Assembly (NCBI RefSeq): GCF_901709675.1
Contig: NC_051106.1
Location: forward strand, 9,558,001 to 9,622,000
DNA length: 64,000 nt
DNA from: Syngnathus acus
Lineage: Eukaryota > Chordata > Actinopteri > Syngnathiformes > Syngnathidae
Direction: 5' to 3'
The notes under the pieces are model-generated. The model searched no databases. It was given only the letters and a program-made list of their open reading frames with translations, and was not told the DNA's origin. The number at the start of each line of letters is the position of its first letter. Positions within the stretch are counted from its first letter, which is position 1. Of the stretch, positions 1-19,300 are shown one piece after another. Made by a program: the position numbers and the translations under genes.

Positions 1-1611
1 GCTTTCAAAACTAGGGTTAGGGTTTCCGACTAGGGTTTCCAAGAAGTTTTGCCATCGATAATTAGGGTTTCAAACTAGGCTCAGGGTTTCCGACTAGGGT
101 TTTAAACCAAGGTTAGGGTTACAAACTAGGTTTTAAAGCTAGGCTTAAGGTTTCCAACGAGGCTTTCAAACTACTTTTAGGGTTTCTAAGATTAGGGTTT
201 CTAACTAGGCTTTCAAAACTAGGGTTAGGGTTTTCGACTAGGGTTTCCAAAATTAGGGTTAGGGTTAGGATTAGGGTTGGGGTTAGGGTTTCTAACTAGG
301 CTTTCAAAACTAGGGTTAGGGTTAGACTTAGAGTTAGGGTTAGGGTTAGAGTTAGGGTTAGAGTTAGGGTTACTAACTAGGCTTTCAAAACTGAAGTTAG
401 GGTTAGGGTTTCTAACTAGGCTTTCAAAACTAGGGTTAGGGTTTCCGACTAGGGTTTCCAAGGAGTTTTGCCATCGCTAATTAGGGTTTCAAACTAGGCT
501 CAGGGTTTCCGACTAGGGTTTTAAACCAAGATTAGGGTTTCAAACTAGGTTTTAAAGCTAGGGTTAGGGTTTCCAACGAGGGTTTCAAACTACTTTTAGG
601 GTTTCTAAGATTGGGGTTTCTAACTAGGCTTTCAAAACTAGGGTTAGGGTTTTCGACTAGGGTTTCCAAAGTTAGGGTTAGGATTAGGGTTGGGGTTAGG
701 GTTTCTAACTAGGCTTTCAAAACTAGGGTTAGGGTTAGAGTTAGAGTTAGAGTTAGAGTTAGGGTTAGGGTTAGAGTTAGGGTTAGGGTTAGGGTTAGGG
801 TTAGGGTTAGAGTTAGAGTTAGGGTTACTAACTAGGCTTTCAAAACTAGAGTTAGGGTTAGGGTTTCTAACTGGGCTTTCAAAACTAGGGTTAGGGTTTC
901 CGACTAGGGTTTCCAAGGAGTTTTGCCATCGCTAATTAGGGTTTCAAACTAGGCTCAGGGTTTCCGACTAGGGTTTTAAACCAAGGTTAGGGTTTCAAAC
1001 TAGGTTTTAAAGCTAGGGTTAGGGTTTCCAACGAGGGTTTCAAACTACTTTTAGGGTTTCTAAGATTAGGGTTTCTAACTAGGCTTTCAAAACGAGGGTT
1101 AGGGTTTCCGACCAGGGTTTCCAAGGAGTTTTGCCATTGCTATTTAGGGTTTCAAACTAGGGTTAGGGTTTCCGACTAGGGTTTTAAACAAAGGTTAGGG
1201 TTACAAACTTGGTTTTAATGCTAGGGTTAGGGTTTCCAACGAGGGTTTCAAACTACTTTTATGGTTTCTAAGATCAGGGTTTCTAACTAGGCTTTCAAAA
1301 CTAGGGTTAGGGTTTCCGACCAGGGTTTCCAAGGAGTTTTGCCATCGCTAATTAAAGTTTCAAACAAGGGGTAGGGTTTCCGACTAGGGTTTTAAACCAA
1401 GCTTAGGGTTACAAACTAGGTTTTAAAGCTAAGGTTAGGGTTTCCAACGAGGGTTTCAAACTACTTTTAGGGTTTCTAAGATTAGGGTTTCTAACTAGGC
1501 TTTCAAAACTAGGGTTAGGGTTTCCGACCAGGGTTGCCATTGCTAATTAGGGTTTCAAGCTAGGGTTAGGGTTTCCGACTAGGGTTTTAAATCAAGGTTA
1601 GGGTTACAAAC
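1..1611. repeat. Telomere-like satellite, ~208 bp unit with TTAGGG expansions
   Basis: This is a tandem array built from TTAGGG-like hexamers mixed with spacer words such as TTTCCGACTAGGG and TTTCAAACTA. A marker word (gttttgccat) recurs with its gcc at 51, 470, 925, 1133, 1341 and 1535. The spacings are 419, 455, 208, 208 and 194, so the basic unit is about 208 bp. The first two intervals are enlarged by inserted runs of TTAGGG/TTAGAG (about 250-370 and 670-835), and the last has lost about 14 bp beside the marker. The G-rich strand is the plus strand throughout. Long open frames here (Asn-Pro or Leu-Gly repeats) are only the hexamer being read without stops. It resembles a subtelomeric or interstitial telomeric satellite. 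The left limit lies outside the window. Confidence 0.9.
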
Positions 1612-2155
1612 TAGGGGTGTAAATCGCGGGTTTTGTAACGATACGATATCATATCGATACAAAAAACCACGATACGATATTTGCCGATATCTTAAAGCCT
1701 GCTGTGATTCATTCACGATACATCACGATATAGTGCTCTACGATCGCTATAGAACAATATCCTGATTTATAACAATTCATACGCAAAATCAACAAGGTAC
1801 TGCAAACTCTTTATTTAGGAAATTACAAAGTGCTTCCAAACGAATGACTTGAAGCCCAAAGGGGAGCGAATTTCCTCGTCTTCTTGGACACTAGCCATAG
1901 CACCAGCCCAGGAGCCGCGTAGTTGTCGGCTCCCCTTTCACGTGCCTGCTCTGCTCACAACACAACATGCCGCGCACTGCTCCCGGAAAGAGGAAGCAAG
2001 CAACAATGACCTGGATTTCAAAATAAAGTCGCGTCTAATGTCCGAGGTCAAAAACGGGCGATATAGATCGATGTTTATGTTTAGCATCGATGCCAACAAA
2101 TCGTAGAGCATTATATCGATTAATCGATGTGTATCGATGAATCGTTACACCCCTA
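1612..2155. mobile_element. Short non-autonomous hAT-like element
   Basis: The segment is bounded by inverted ends TAGGGGTGTAA... and ...TTACACCCCTA, typical of hAT-type termini. Both ends continue inward into ATCGATA-rich sequence, also in inverted orientation (cgatacgatatc near 1640-1690, tcgattaatcgatg near 2117-2130). The interior (about 1800-2095) has no transposase that I recognise. The eight bases on each side do not match, so no target-site duplication is seen and the element may have taken part in a rearrangement. It separates G-strand telomere repeats on the left from C-strand repeats on the right. Confidence 0.7.
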
Positions 2156-2178
2156 CCCCAACCCTAACCCTAACCCTG
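2156..2178. repeat. CCCTAA telomere-like tract, opposite orientation
   Basis: Three to four CCCTAA-type hexamers follow the hAT-like element directly. Here the C-rich strand is the plus strand, opposite to the array at 1-1611. Confidence 0.75.
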
Positions 2179-2262
2179 ATTACGGGAGATCGAGTCCCAT
2201 ACCCCCAGCATTTGGGTCCCATACCCCCAAGGGGTATGGATACCCCCGGTTAAGAACCCCTG
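2179..2262 (-). mobile_element. hAT-type transposon end with internal hairpin
   Basis: Read on the minus strand, the segment starts CAGGGGTTCTTAACC, the usual form of a hAT (Charlie-like) terminus. It continues into CCATACCCC/GGGGTATGG repeats. A perfect 9-bp stem with a 3-base loop lies at 2219-2239. No second terminus is found, so this is a fragment. Confidence 0.55.
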
Positions 2263-2473
2263 ATTTAGAGTCTTCCATGAACATAACGTGCACATTTTTG
2301 GAATGTATAAAAAAAGCACAAATGGAGCTGATAAGCATCATTTACAGCTCATGCTTTCGGCAGATTGCTACGAGCCACTGGCCACTCTTCATGCCGTGCT
2401 GTGGACTCTTCTGACTTACAAAGTAGTTGACAAAAGACAATGGGCACTGATTCTTAACCAAGAGTCCAGTCAC
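2263..2473. other. Intron sequence after the last rab3gap2 exon present
   Basis: Non-coding sequence begins at the splice donor after the exon ending at 2474 (minus strand). The open frame continues past the donor for about 44 codons, but the residues stop matching the family at the GAG|GTGACT junction. No further exon is seen before the transposon and satellite begin. Confidence 0.6.
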
Positions 2474-9241
<6,768 letters not shown>

Positions 9242-9879
9242 GTCGTCTCTGTCCTACCTGGACCCAATTTGACAGAAATATTTCCAGTTAGCCTGATGTG
9301 GGCTAAAGACTTCTTGGAGAAGAGCAACGCAGTCTAGGGGTGCGCTTAAACTCCCCGCTGTCGTGTTATGACACCCTTCACACGATATCGCTTTCTTTTA
9401 TTAGCTTAAGAAAAATATTTGTATATATAGCCATAAAACACTAAGACGCGTCTACCATGTTGTTTACGTCAACTCATTAGCATCTAGCATAACATTGGTT
9501 TGTTTCCGGGTTACGAGCAGGTCAACCTTTTCAAAGTAAAAGCTATTCGGACATGAAAATAAGATAGAATAATTGTTTGCACAATTTAATGGTTATATAT
9601 TTATGCTATCCGCACAGCAACAACAAAAAAAAATACTCGTATTTTGCTGATATCACTGACACAGTTAGTCAAAATGTGCACAAACAAATCAAATTAGACC
9701 TAAAAAAAAAACTTCACCAAGACAATTTGTACAATATACTAAAAACAGTACTTAAATAAACAGTATTTTTCCAACCCAAAAAATAATTGTTCATAAACAA
9801 GCACATTTGTAACTCAAGCTTCCACTATTGTTATTTTTTATTATGTCATGACTCTGTAACCCTCCTACGTGTACTTACA

Positions 9880-9892
9880 GGGTCAAAGGTCA
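9880..9892 (+). promoter_or_regulatory. DR1 nuclear-receptor site (GGGTCA A AGGTCA)
   Basis: Two direct hexamer half-sites are separated by one base, the DR1 arrangement bound by HNF4, PPAR/RXR and COUP-TF families. It lies about 640 bp upstream of the rab3gap2 start codon. The motif is seen directly; function is inference. Confidence 0.4.
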
Positions 9893-10442
9893 AGAGAATG
9901 TTTCCCTCCTGTGAATGCATCGATCAACATAAGCATCTGCTGGTCTCATTGTTCAAAACTGCCTTTCTTTCCCATCGTTTCATCCATTTAAAAAGCAGCA
10001 TGCGTGTTACCAGGATACTTCCTGCATCTTCACTAACAAATACACTAAGGCCCACGTCCGAAATGCGCAGAGTACAGTGCGTGCACATATAAATAAACAC
10101 ATACAAATTCTCCTCTTGGGGGTGACCAAAAGTTTCCGGCCCGGAAAGCCAGGCACAGAAACTCAGGAAATAATTGGGTGTCAGAGAGGTCCTTGGGCCG
10201 CTTTCAGTCACATTTCCCCATCCTGGTCCGTTAGGTACAGAGCTGTTGTTAGGTCTGCTGATTTATAAGCCGCAGAAACAAATCTCCATCTGGTTCCCCT
10301 TCTTCCCTTGTTGACAAGCAAGTGAACTGGCATCACTGTGTCCCTGGATAAACGTGGCTTGTATTTAATCGAAGGACCTCTTCAGCGTCTGAGCTTGAAG
10401 AACTTGGAGATTTGTTGTGCAGGGCAGATATAGACGAACAAG

Positions 10443-10585
10443 CATTCATCCTCACAATCACACCTACGGGCAATTTGGAGTGCTCAATCGATCTACCATG
10501 CATGTGTTAGGAATGTGGAAGGAAACTGGAGCAAGCATTGGGAGAACTTACGAACTCACACACAGGAAGGCTGGAGCCGGAATCA
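10443..10585 (-). repeat. Teleost interspersed repeat, copy A
   Basis: The stretch carries the words caatttggagtgctcaatc, catgcatgtgttaggaatgt, ggaaggaaactggagcaagc and cacacaggaaggctggagcc, characteristic of a very abundant fish repeat. Its opposite strand often ends in (GGAT)n. The copy at 24671-24791 is in the opposite orientation. An (AAC/AAT) run follows at 10587-10612. Confidence 0.7.
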
Positions 10586-13347
10586 AACAACAACAACAAC
10601 AATAATAATAAAATAAGTATTTTGTACTATTTATGAATCAAGGGTTAGGGTCAGAAGGAGGTGGGAATTTTTCTGAAGCAGAAATACCTTACGTGCTAGA
10701 AAAAAGTATTTATTTATCTATTTTTTAACAGTCAAAAATACATTTAGGGACACATGAAGCCATCTCTGATTACAATTTGCTCTTGACCTGTTTAGCGTGA
10801 AATGACATATAATGCCTCTCAGAGTCTCAAGCACCAAAGAAATTTGTTACCCGTTATGTGTTAAACACAAAACATTTTATATTTTGTAATATCCGGAAAC
10901 TGCACTGACGTGTTATGTAACCATCGGAACGGACTTTGCAGGAGTAATCTCTTCACAGGTACACTCTACTCCTGTGAAACACAAACTTTGGAGAAAATAC
11001 CGTAGTGTGAAAACCAGAGTCTGGTTTCAGGACTCCTTGTGTAATGCATCTGCAGAAAGTATTCCTCTGAGGGCGCTATAATAGGTTCAGAATTCCAAAA
11101 CTCTTGAAGTATTGTTGGCTTCTTTGTGAGGAGCTGTGCTGAGCTTTAAATGGGACCCATCCATCTATATTTTTGACAGCAGTTATTCTGAGTGAGGTCA
11201 CGGGTGAACTCCAGCACACATCTGCAGTTTAACCTGATATGTATGTTTTGGGAAAAACACAAACCTCTCAACGGTAAAGCAGAATTGCAGCCACGGTACC
11301 TCATACTGAACAAAATAAACGCGTTTTTGCTTTCGTATTTTACGATACACTGATGTGTTACCTTTACCTATGATTTCTGGCCTGTGTGACACCATTCGAC
11401 ATATCTGTGCAGAATTTCAATAGCTTATCACACCAAGGGTCCATTTTCCAGCATTGTTTTTAGTCAACTGAGGTCACAAAGATTTTTATTAATTGTTTCA
11501 GATTGCTCAAAATTACCCGACAAAAATCTGAATAAAGCTCAGCATACAAGGTGTAAAATAAATTAGATAGAGAAGAGTCTAAAAATATGTCACCAATTTC
11601 TGGAACAAATAGGCTACTGACTAAAATTTGATTTAATACTCAGCACGTCATCTCAGCATACACAAAAAAATCCACTAATCTGTTTTCCAAATTGGCCAAA
11701 CAAAGAAGAAGACACAGCCATTTTTCAGTGAATGTTTATTTTTATTTGAAATATACAGTTGTTTGTTTTTTTAATTCAAACAGCCTACAAACAATAATTT
11801 AAAACATCATAAAAAAAAGTCAATTTACACAAACACTGGAGTTTTCACACAATGGAGCGACATTAAGGCACAAATGCAGGACAATAGGTTTAACCACTTG
11901 CAAGTAAATTATCTTCGGACAAGTTTGACAAGTACCAGGACTGCATAACAACGGCGCACCAATGTATCCGCTATAGAAATGACAATGGTAGAAATGTACA
12001 CAAAATGTGACCAAATACCAAAAATGGTGGGGGCCCAAAAAAGAAATGTCTAAAAAGACCCAGTGTGGAATATACACAGATTTCAGCATTATACTTCATT
12101 TCCCCTGCTTTGCAGTGGATTTATTTAAGGCAGTCTAAAAGGCAGGAGGTGTTCCATGCGCACAAAAACAATGGATTCCCAAAGATTTAAAATCTTAAAA
12201 TAACTCGGATTTCCAAATTCACAATAGCCTTGTTTGACACTGCAATTGTTGGCATCTTCCCATAAGAAGTCACACTAACGTTCTTGTGCTGAAATGCATG
12301 TGCAAATAGCAGGAAGTGAACAAAAAAAAAAAGGACTTTTTGACACACGTACACACGCACACGTACGTCATGAGAGTATGGATCTGCGGAGCGTTAACCT
12401 AGCTGGCCGTCATTTGCGCTACTACAGTCATCTGGGTCAGTGCGAGCCCCCAAAAGCAAACAAGTAGCAAGGCCACGTCCTCAGCTGAGGTGTTTGTGGC
12501 TGCCGATGGGCTTTCAGACAATATTGACTTGACAAACACAATGAAGCGGAATACTTTCACTCCTACTTTTCCGTCACATTGCCATGTCAAAGGGCATCAT
12601 CATTTACGTACATACAGCGGCAATATTTACCTGCTCAAATGTTTTTGTTTTGACTTTACAGCTTTACATTTGGGTTTACAGTACCTCCCTATCGCTTATT
12701 GATGATGGACCCTTCTCAAAGTCTTTTCCATGCAGTCAAAACCAAATACAATCTCAGACAGCTACTCATCAAGGATTTTGGAAAACGAAACAACAAAAAA
12801 AAGAGAAAGAGTTTGGCTCAGGTCAAGGAAAAAAAACCAAAAAACATCTGCACTGCAATGGACTTTGGCCTGTGCTCATTTTGATGGAATGGTGCGAGTG
12901 ACGCAAACACTCTCGTAGCTCCAGACGACTACCATGCCCAGCATTTCAAATATATTTTAAACACCAATATGGCGTATGCAACTTCTTAATATGTTGAAAC
13001 ATATAGATCATTTATTAGATGTCGAAGAAATGCACTTTAGGAAAAACAGTCGATTTGGAAACACAATACCTGATGAATCTTTTTCTAAATCTCCACAAAA
13101 GACTGCAAGAGGTGATGAAGTCTCAAGTCAATATTCATTTAGGCTGTTTATGTCCCAAATGATAGGGATTTGAATTCATGATAAAAAATAAAGAACATTC
13201 AAATGAAGGAAAAGAACATTCATTTGGTTTGGAAAGTGATCATTTTCCAAAGCCAACAGTGCAATGGGATTGTTTGAGTTCACATTAGAAAAGTTTCAAC
13301 GGCATCAGCGTTCACAACAGAGGCAGTGTTGACTGCGTGCACCGCAA

Positions 13348-16300
13348 CTAAGGTTCTGTATTGTCTTCTTTTGCATATTCCTCAACAAGAGTCTCGTAAG
13401 AGCGGCCGTGTTCGAAAACATCGCTGGCAAAAACCGAGCCGTCCGACTCGGAACTTTGCTCCTCCTTGGAGACGGTTTCAATGTTTTCATCGCATGTTGT
13501 TATAGACAGTTTTGCTTTGGAATCATCCTCCTCTTCCTCCTCCTCCTCCTCTAGATTATTGCCAAGAAAGTTTTCCTCATCAATGAAAGTAATGTTTGCA
13601 TTTTGGAATGTAAGAGATTGGTATTCTTTCGAAGCCCAAGTCCTTCGAGTCGTTCTCCCACAATGTCCTCCACCTCCACCATCCTGATCCACATCTTTGT
13701 CAAGCTGGTTTTCATATACTTGATCCTGGTCCAGTTCAACATCCCTATCGCCATGTTCCTCTGTTAGCAGCAAACCATTATCAGAGCCCAGGAGGTAGTT
13801 TTTGGACTTGGAAAAGGCAACGGTGACACGATCACTGAAGCTATATCTTCTTTTCTGCCGTGGCGAACGGTCTAAGCAGAGAATGGTGTGGCCATTAAAG
13901 GTGGTGCTATCATTGCAGCTTTTGGAGCGAGCCGTATCTTTGGCTTTGGCTTTTGCCTTGTTGATGGCGTTCCCCGCGCTGGAGTCGAGTCGCTTTTCAT
14001 TTTTAGTGCCAATCTGCTTGATCAGGTCGTTGTAGCCTTCCTGCTTTTTGGACAGGAATCTGAAGATGTTGACGTCATTGGGGGTGGGCGGCAGACGAGG
14101 CGCGGCTTTGTGAGATTCTTTATAGTGCCGCAGCTCGTCCAGGGATAGTTTGCGTAACTTGCGTCGTTTCTTTAGCGCTTTGTGAGCCTCGATCACCATT
14201 CGCACTTTCCAGTTGAAGAATAAAGAGAGCCAAGCCAAGCCCAGATAAATCCAAACCTCTACAAAGTAGCGGTATAAAGTGGGATAGTTTTTGGTAGGGT
14301 CCACACCTGAAAGGACGTAAGAAAAAAGGTTTAAACCACGTCAAGGTCTTGTAAAAAGAAAACAAAAAATGCAATAAAACGAATGTAATAAAAGCCCAAC
14401 GTCTCAGTGTGATTGAAGGTTTTGAAATGTTGAAACTGACTTGTCAGGAATGTCTGTTTGTTTGGATAAAGGACGATTGTGACGAATGGATAATAACAGA
14501 GCAATTACATCCTTCCGCTTGTAATGGTGAGAACAAAGTAATCAAACAAAAGTCACAAAGCAGTACAAATAAGCCATAATCAAGAGTCCCGACTTTGAAA
14601 ACCTTGTTAATTATCTATTCAAAATATTAAATCATCATTATAATGGACTCAAACCATGAGCAGCAATATATTGTATCGATTCCCCGATTAATAACAAATA
14701 AAGCATTTTCCCACAAACATACCTGCTACCAAGTCACCGAATCCGATCGTAGTTAAGGTGACAAACGAGAAGTACAAGCCTTCAACATAGGTCCAACCCT
14801 CCTGGGACATGAACACAAAAGGTGGAAGGACTAAATGAATCAGCAACCCCCAGAGAAGAAAAATAGCTGTGCAGGTAAATTGAGACTTTCGCTGAAATAG
14901 AAACAACAAAACATCTGTTCAAATGGAGATCTTTGGCATTGTTATCATCATAACAGAGCAAATATCAAGTTACCAGTGAAAATCCTTTCTTAGTGAGAAA
15001 ATGACCAATGTGCTTGGCTCGTCCACCAAAGAACTTCCCAAGCTCGCTGATCCAAGTAAGACACAAAGGCACACCAAAGAGCCCATAGAAGATGCAAAAC
15101 ATACGTCCCACTACTGTTTTGGGAGCAATGTTTCCATATCCTTCAAAAAAAAGAAAAGAAAAAGAGTTTTAGGAAATTCCTCAAACCACTGAACAGAACT
15201 TGGAGAACATTTTGTTCCAACGATTGAGAAGTACAAGTAGTTACCTATAGTAGTTATGACTGTGGCAGCAAAAATGACAGCATTTGGCCAGTTCCAGTTG
15301 TTGAACGTCTTGTTGCCAGTTATCGTGACTCCTTGGCCGGCAGCATCGGAAACTATCTGGAGACAAACATGACAAAAAGTATGTGAGATAAATACAGTTT
15401 GTCTGCACGAATCATGGAAAGTGTCTTTTAAAAAAATGACAATAATCCATTTTGTTAGACTTGTATTTTGTGTGTGAGGCTGAAAGCTTATATTTTCTTC
15501 TTCACCGCATACATCCTGTAGAAAAAGCTGATGTTTGAGTCACTGGAGATAAGATGAACTGTTTTGATGGCTTCAAATAATCTTTCCACTGCGTACAAAG
15601 GAGAGTGCACTGTGCACCTTATCACCTTTAAAAATTAAAGTTGTGCAGAAAGTGCACAAAAAACTGTTACGTAACTGAGATTGTTTTTTTTTTTTTCTTG
15701 AAATTTTGACCATCCTCGAACCCAGAACGTGTTTAGTAAGATCCGCTCAACACAGCATATGCAACGGTTCTGAGCCGTGAACAAGTCGTGCTGGAACAAC
15801 CTGACCTTGCTCTGTGTGATTTTTTTTTTTTTTCTGACACAACACAATTGAATATTTGCCAACTAAGCATAGTTTGAAGACATCCTTCACCTTCTTTCAG
15901 TGGGAAGGGCATTCATGTATTTGTTTCATCTGCCAGATAAAAAAAGTGCTGAGTTTTAAGAAAGAGCTGATTCGCAGGAATACAATGGGGGCAGAGCAGC
16001 ACCACCTTTCTAATATGGAAGACAGAGGTCAACAAATTCATAATATTGTATAGAACACATCTATAAGTTCAGCGACCTTGATCGTCTTAATCAAAAACAA
16101 AAAAGGATACCCGATAATAGACAACCTTGCCTCCCTTGGCACAATTTTCTTGGCTCGAATAATCGAAATTCATGAGTTTTTAATCAAACGGTAAAGGTAT
16201 GTATTCACATATTGTTTAAATTGTGTGTAAACATACACAGAGATACAAATTTCTAATAATTAATGAAGGGAATTTCTGTAAATAACTGCTCTTATTTCTG

Positions 16301-19300
16301 GTAACCCATCCGTGTCATGAGGGCGGGTGACATAAAAACATAAAACAAAGCTCGACATTGATAAACAAAATAGATAAGTGTGGCTTGAGGTATTGTTATA
16401 GTAGTATCCAACAATGAGTATTTCACTTTGAAAACGAGGTTTATTGTGCCCTGGCTCAAATTACAAAGAAAGGATTCCTTGATACTACGAAAGAAGTGAA
16501 AGCATCACCAAATTGCAGGCTTAGCTAGCTGATGCTGCCATTGTGATAAGCAAAGAACTGTGAAAACCGCAAGACCATTTGTTATCTAGCAGCTGGCAAG
16601 CACTCCATTCCGAAGTATTTTTCCACTTCTGGGTATGAGCGTGACGCAGCCAAGGAGCAACAGCTGCCTGTAGGCAAGATGAATGAAGTCACAAACTCAT
16701 GCTCGCTCATATCATTCTGGATTGATTTCAACTTTGGAGTTTGCAAACACCATAAAGGACAAGCTGTGTTCAAGTATCTGGGCCTTCAAAATAAAAATAT
16801 GAGATCTTGAAATGTTTTGAAAATGTCTCAATCAAACATTTGCTGCTGAACAGACATGGGAATATTATTTCACATTTTGCTTTGTTTCTACATTGGAAAG
16901 TAAGAACACATCCGCACATAAACACATTTGCAAGTGGCTGCTTTAAAGTTCCTTGTAAAATTTCACGAGACCACAAGACTTGTCAAACTAACACTACATG
17001 CACAGTCGCTGTTCTTACTTGTTGTGGACACTAAGGAAATAAATGACAGGGGGTCCTTTAACAGACTAGAATGCCTTCCAACTTAGGTAGAACCTGCATT
17101 TGTAATAGTACTTGTACAGTTTACTTTTAATATTTACATCAAATATTTGAAAATTCAGATTATGCTTATGCTGCGTGACAAAATAAACTTTCGTCGACTG
17201 GTTCACTGCACGCCATTTGTAATCTCAAAAAGCCGTTTTTCGCTCGAAGGCCTTTTTGCCGTCATTTGTCATGCAGCAGTTGGTGAAGTGACACATGAGA
17301 GTTCACAGTATTTTTAGAGTGGTGTGGCTTATTTGGCGTGAACTAGGGTCCGGCTCATAGCGTCACTATTTGACCAAATGGAACCCGTTAACAGATGGAA
17401 ATGAACTGAATAGAATGTCTGTTTCCAAAAGAAGAGAGACACATGACAGAAAATCAAGGTCAAGGATCAAAGATTCAGTCAGAAACTACTCATGTGTGAA
17501 AAAAGAAAGAATGTGATTGAAAGTCACACTTTGCTATTTCAAGCCACATCGCTTCAACGGCACCGTAGGCACATGACACAGTTCAATCTCGTGCAGAAAA
17601 CAGGACGCTATTTCATTCACTGTCAAACTTTTAATCTTACCACGGGCCATGTTGGACAAAGACGAGACAGTAGCATCGATGAGCACACTTTTCAGACCTT
17701 AAACGTGACCGGCCAGGCATGTGCCACTGGACTGTACGAGCACTTTTAAAGTCAGGTTAAAAAGGGTGTCAAAAGACAAAATGTTTAAAAAGTGCAGATT
17801 GCATCATCGTAAATGATTCATGAACGCTTGGTGGGGGGGTCTCAATCATTGCATGCATCATAAACATGTTCCCTTTTCCTGGCAAATACTCTTCATTTCA
17901 TTTCAATATGAACTGCCCATTATGTTGGTCAAGTACGTATCTCCTCTATGGGGCCATTATGTTGTGGAATTCATGCATGAAGTGAATGGACACTAGCCCT
18001 ATTGTAGATCTCTTGTCATTGTTCAGAAGACACTTTTGGGCTTTGCAGTTCCTTTAACCCCAAAAAACCCAACGATTTTAGTCACTGAATAATTAAAACT
18101 AAGGAAATATGTGCAAATCATGTTTGAATTCAAAGTTCTTGAAGCTGCACCCTGAACCCGATTGCTCACAATTCACGCATGTAGCAGGACGCTTGCATAA
18201 TGATCATTTATTTGCAAAAGGAAGATAACCAACACCACCCTCACTTTGCTGAACTTTTATGACAGTTTCTCAAGCGTCTACATTGATGTGACCATAAAAA
18301 CTAACCACTCGAAAGGACGTGACGTTAATGGTAAACTTGGAGTTTATAAAGGAGAGGGCTAACTTTCTTAAGAAGTGGTCGTATTGATGAGATCCCACCT
18401 GCCTTTGCAACAAGTGCGTGTCAGTGGAAGAAACTAATTTTCATGTCTGGAGTTGTACTGGAAACACACAAAAAAAAGATCTTACTTTTTTTCCCACAGC
18501 AGCTTTAAATTACACTTCCAGAATCTTTATGTGCTTAATGTTCCCATACATGTGAGGCCTTTGCAGGGATTACTCAAGTCCAACGAATTGGGGGAGGTTC
18601 ATGGGTATATCCTTTTCAGTACCCCAAAACACAAAAAACAAAGAAAAAAAGGGGGGATGGGTAAGGTAATAAATCTCCCAAATACTGATGTCGGCCCATA
18701 TGGGGGACATGTTGAGACATGCTTTCCGTCTGTCTCAAAACTGCAAAGAAACAAGTGTAAAAAACAACAACCTAAAAACAAAACAAAACTGAAAAGGAAA
18801 AACAGTTTGTCATGGTTCTGGAAAAAGCACCCACACCTTGGAGAAAGGGGGGGGGGGGGAATCAAAGAAGTGATGCATTATGAGAAAAACACCTGTGGAA
18901 GAGGAATGCTACATTTCTAATGCTTTCATTGGAGGGAGGGAGGGAGAGGGTGAACCCACAGGTCACTGGTTTAATAGCCGAGCACTTCTGACATTGGCAA
19001 CTTTGGACATTGCAATAGAACACCATGTTGATGAAATTACACAAGGTTAACTTCCTTCATGCACCCGCCAAAATGCTGAGCCGTGCATATATGCTTACAA
19101 TGTACAAAGTGCACATAGTGACTATCAGGTTTGTAAATGCCCAACATAAAACAAGTATTAGGTTGGCATGGACACAAGCAACACATCACAGATAACAGGA
19201 ATACTAATAAACAGTTGTCCTTTTTGTTTTCCCACACACACATTATTATATATACACACACATATGCATAGAGTATGTTGGTATGTGTGAATGCAAACCC

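Larger units (their letters stand above)
9242..13347. other. Intergenic: rab3gap2 upstream and kcnk5 3' side
   Basis: No protein-coding gene is recognised here. The left end holds the rab3gap2 upstream region. The right end should include the kcnk5 3' untranslated region; minus-strand AATAAA signals occur at 13011-13016, 12120-12125 and 11735-11746, and the sequence does not say which is used. It also holds an interspersed repeat (10443-10585) and a DR1-type nuclear receptor site (9880-9892). Short open frames show no family resemblance and no splice support. Confidence 0.6.

Noticed and set aside
225-935. Open frames of Asn-Pro or Leu-Gly repeats on both strands
   Set aside because: TTAGGG hexamers contain no stop in these frames. 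They are satellite translation artefacts with no gene features.
1-1611. CRISPR-like repeat spacing
   Set aside because: The repeats are degenerate tandem satellite units without unique spacers, in a eukaryotic genome.
2342-2473. Extension of the rab3gap2 open frame past 2474 to a stop
   Set aside because: The residues stop matching the family exactly at a consensus donor (GAG|GTGACT), so this is intron read-through and not a natural C-terminus.
13466-13687. Plus-strand frame with a poly-Ser run
   Set aside because: It is the antisense shadow of the kcnk5 acidic tail (GAG/GAA codons read backwards).
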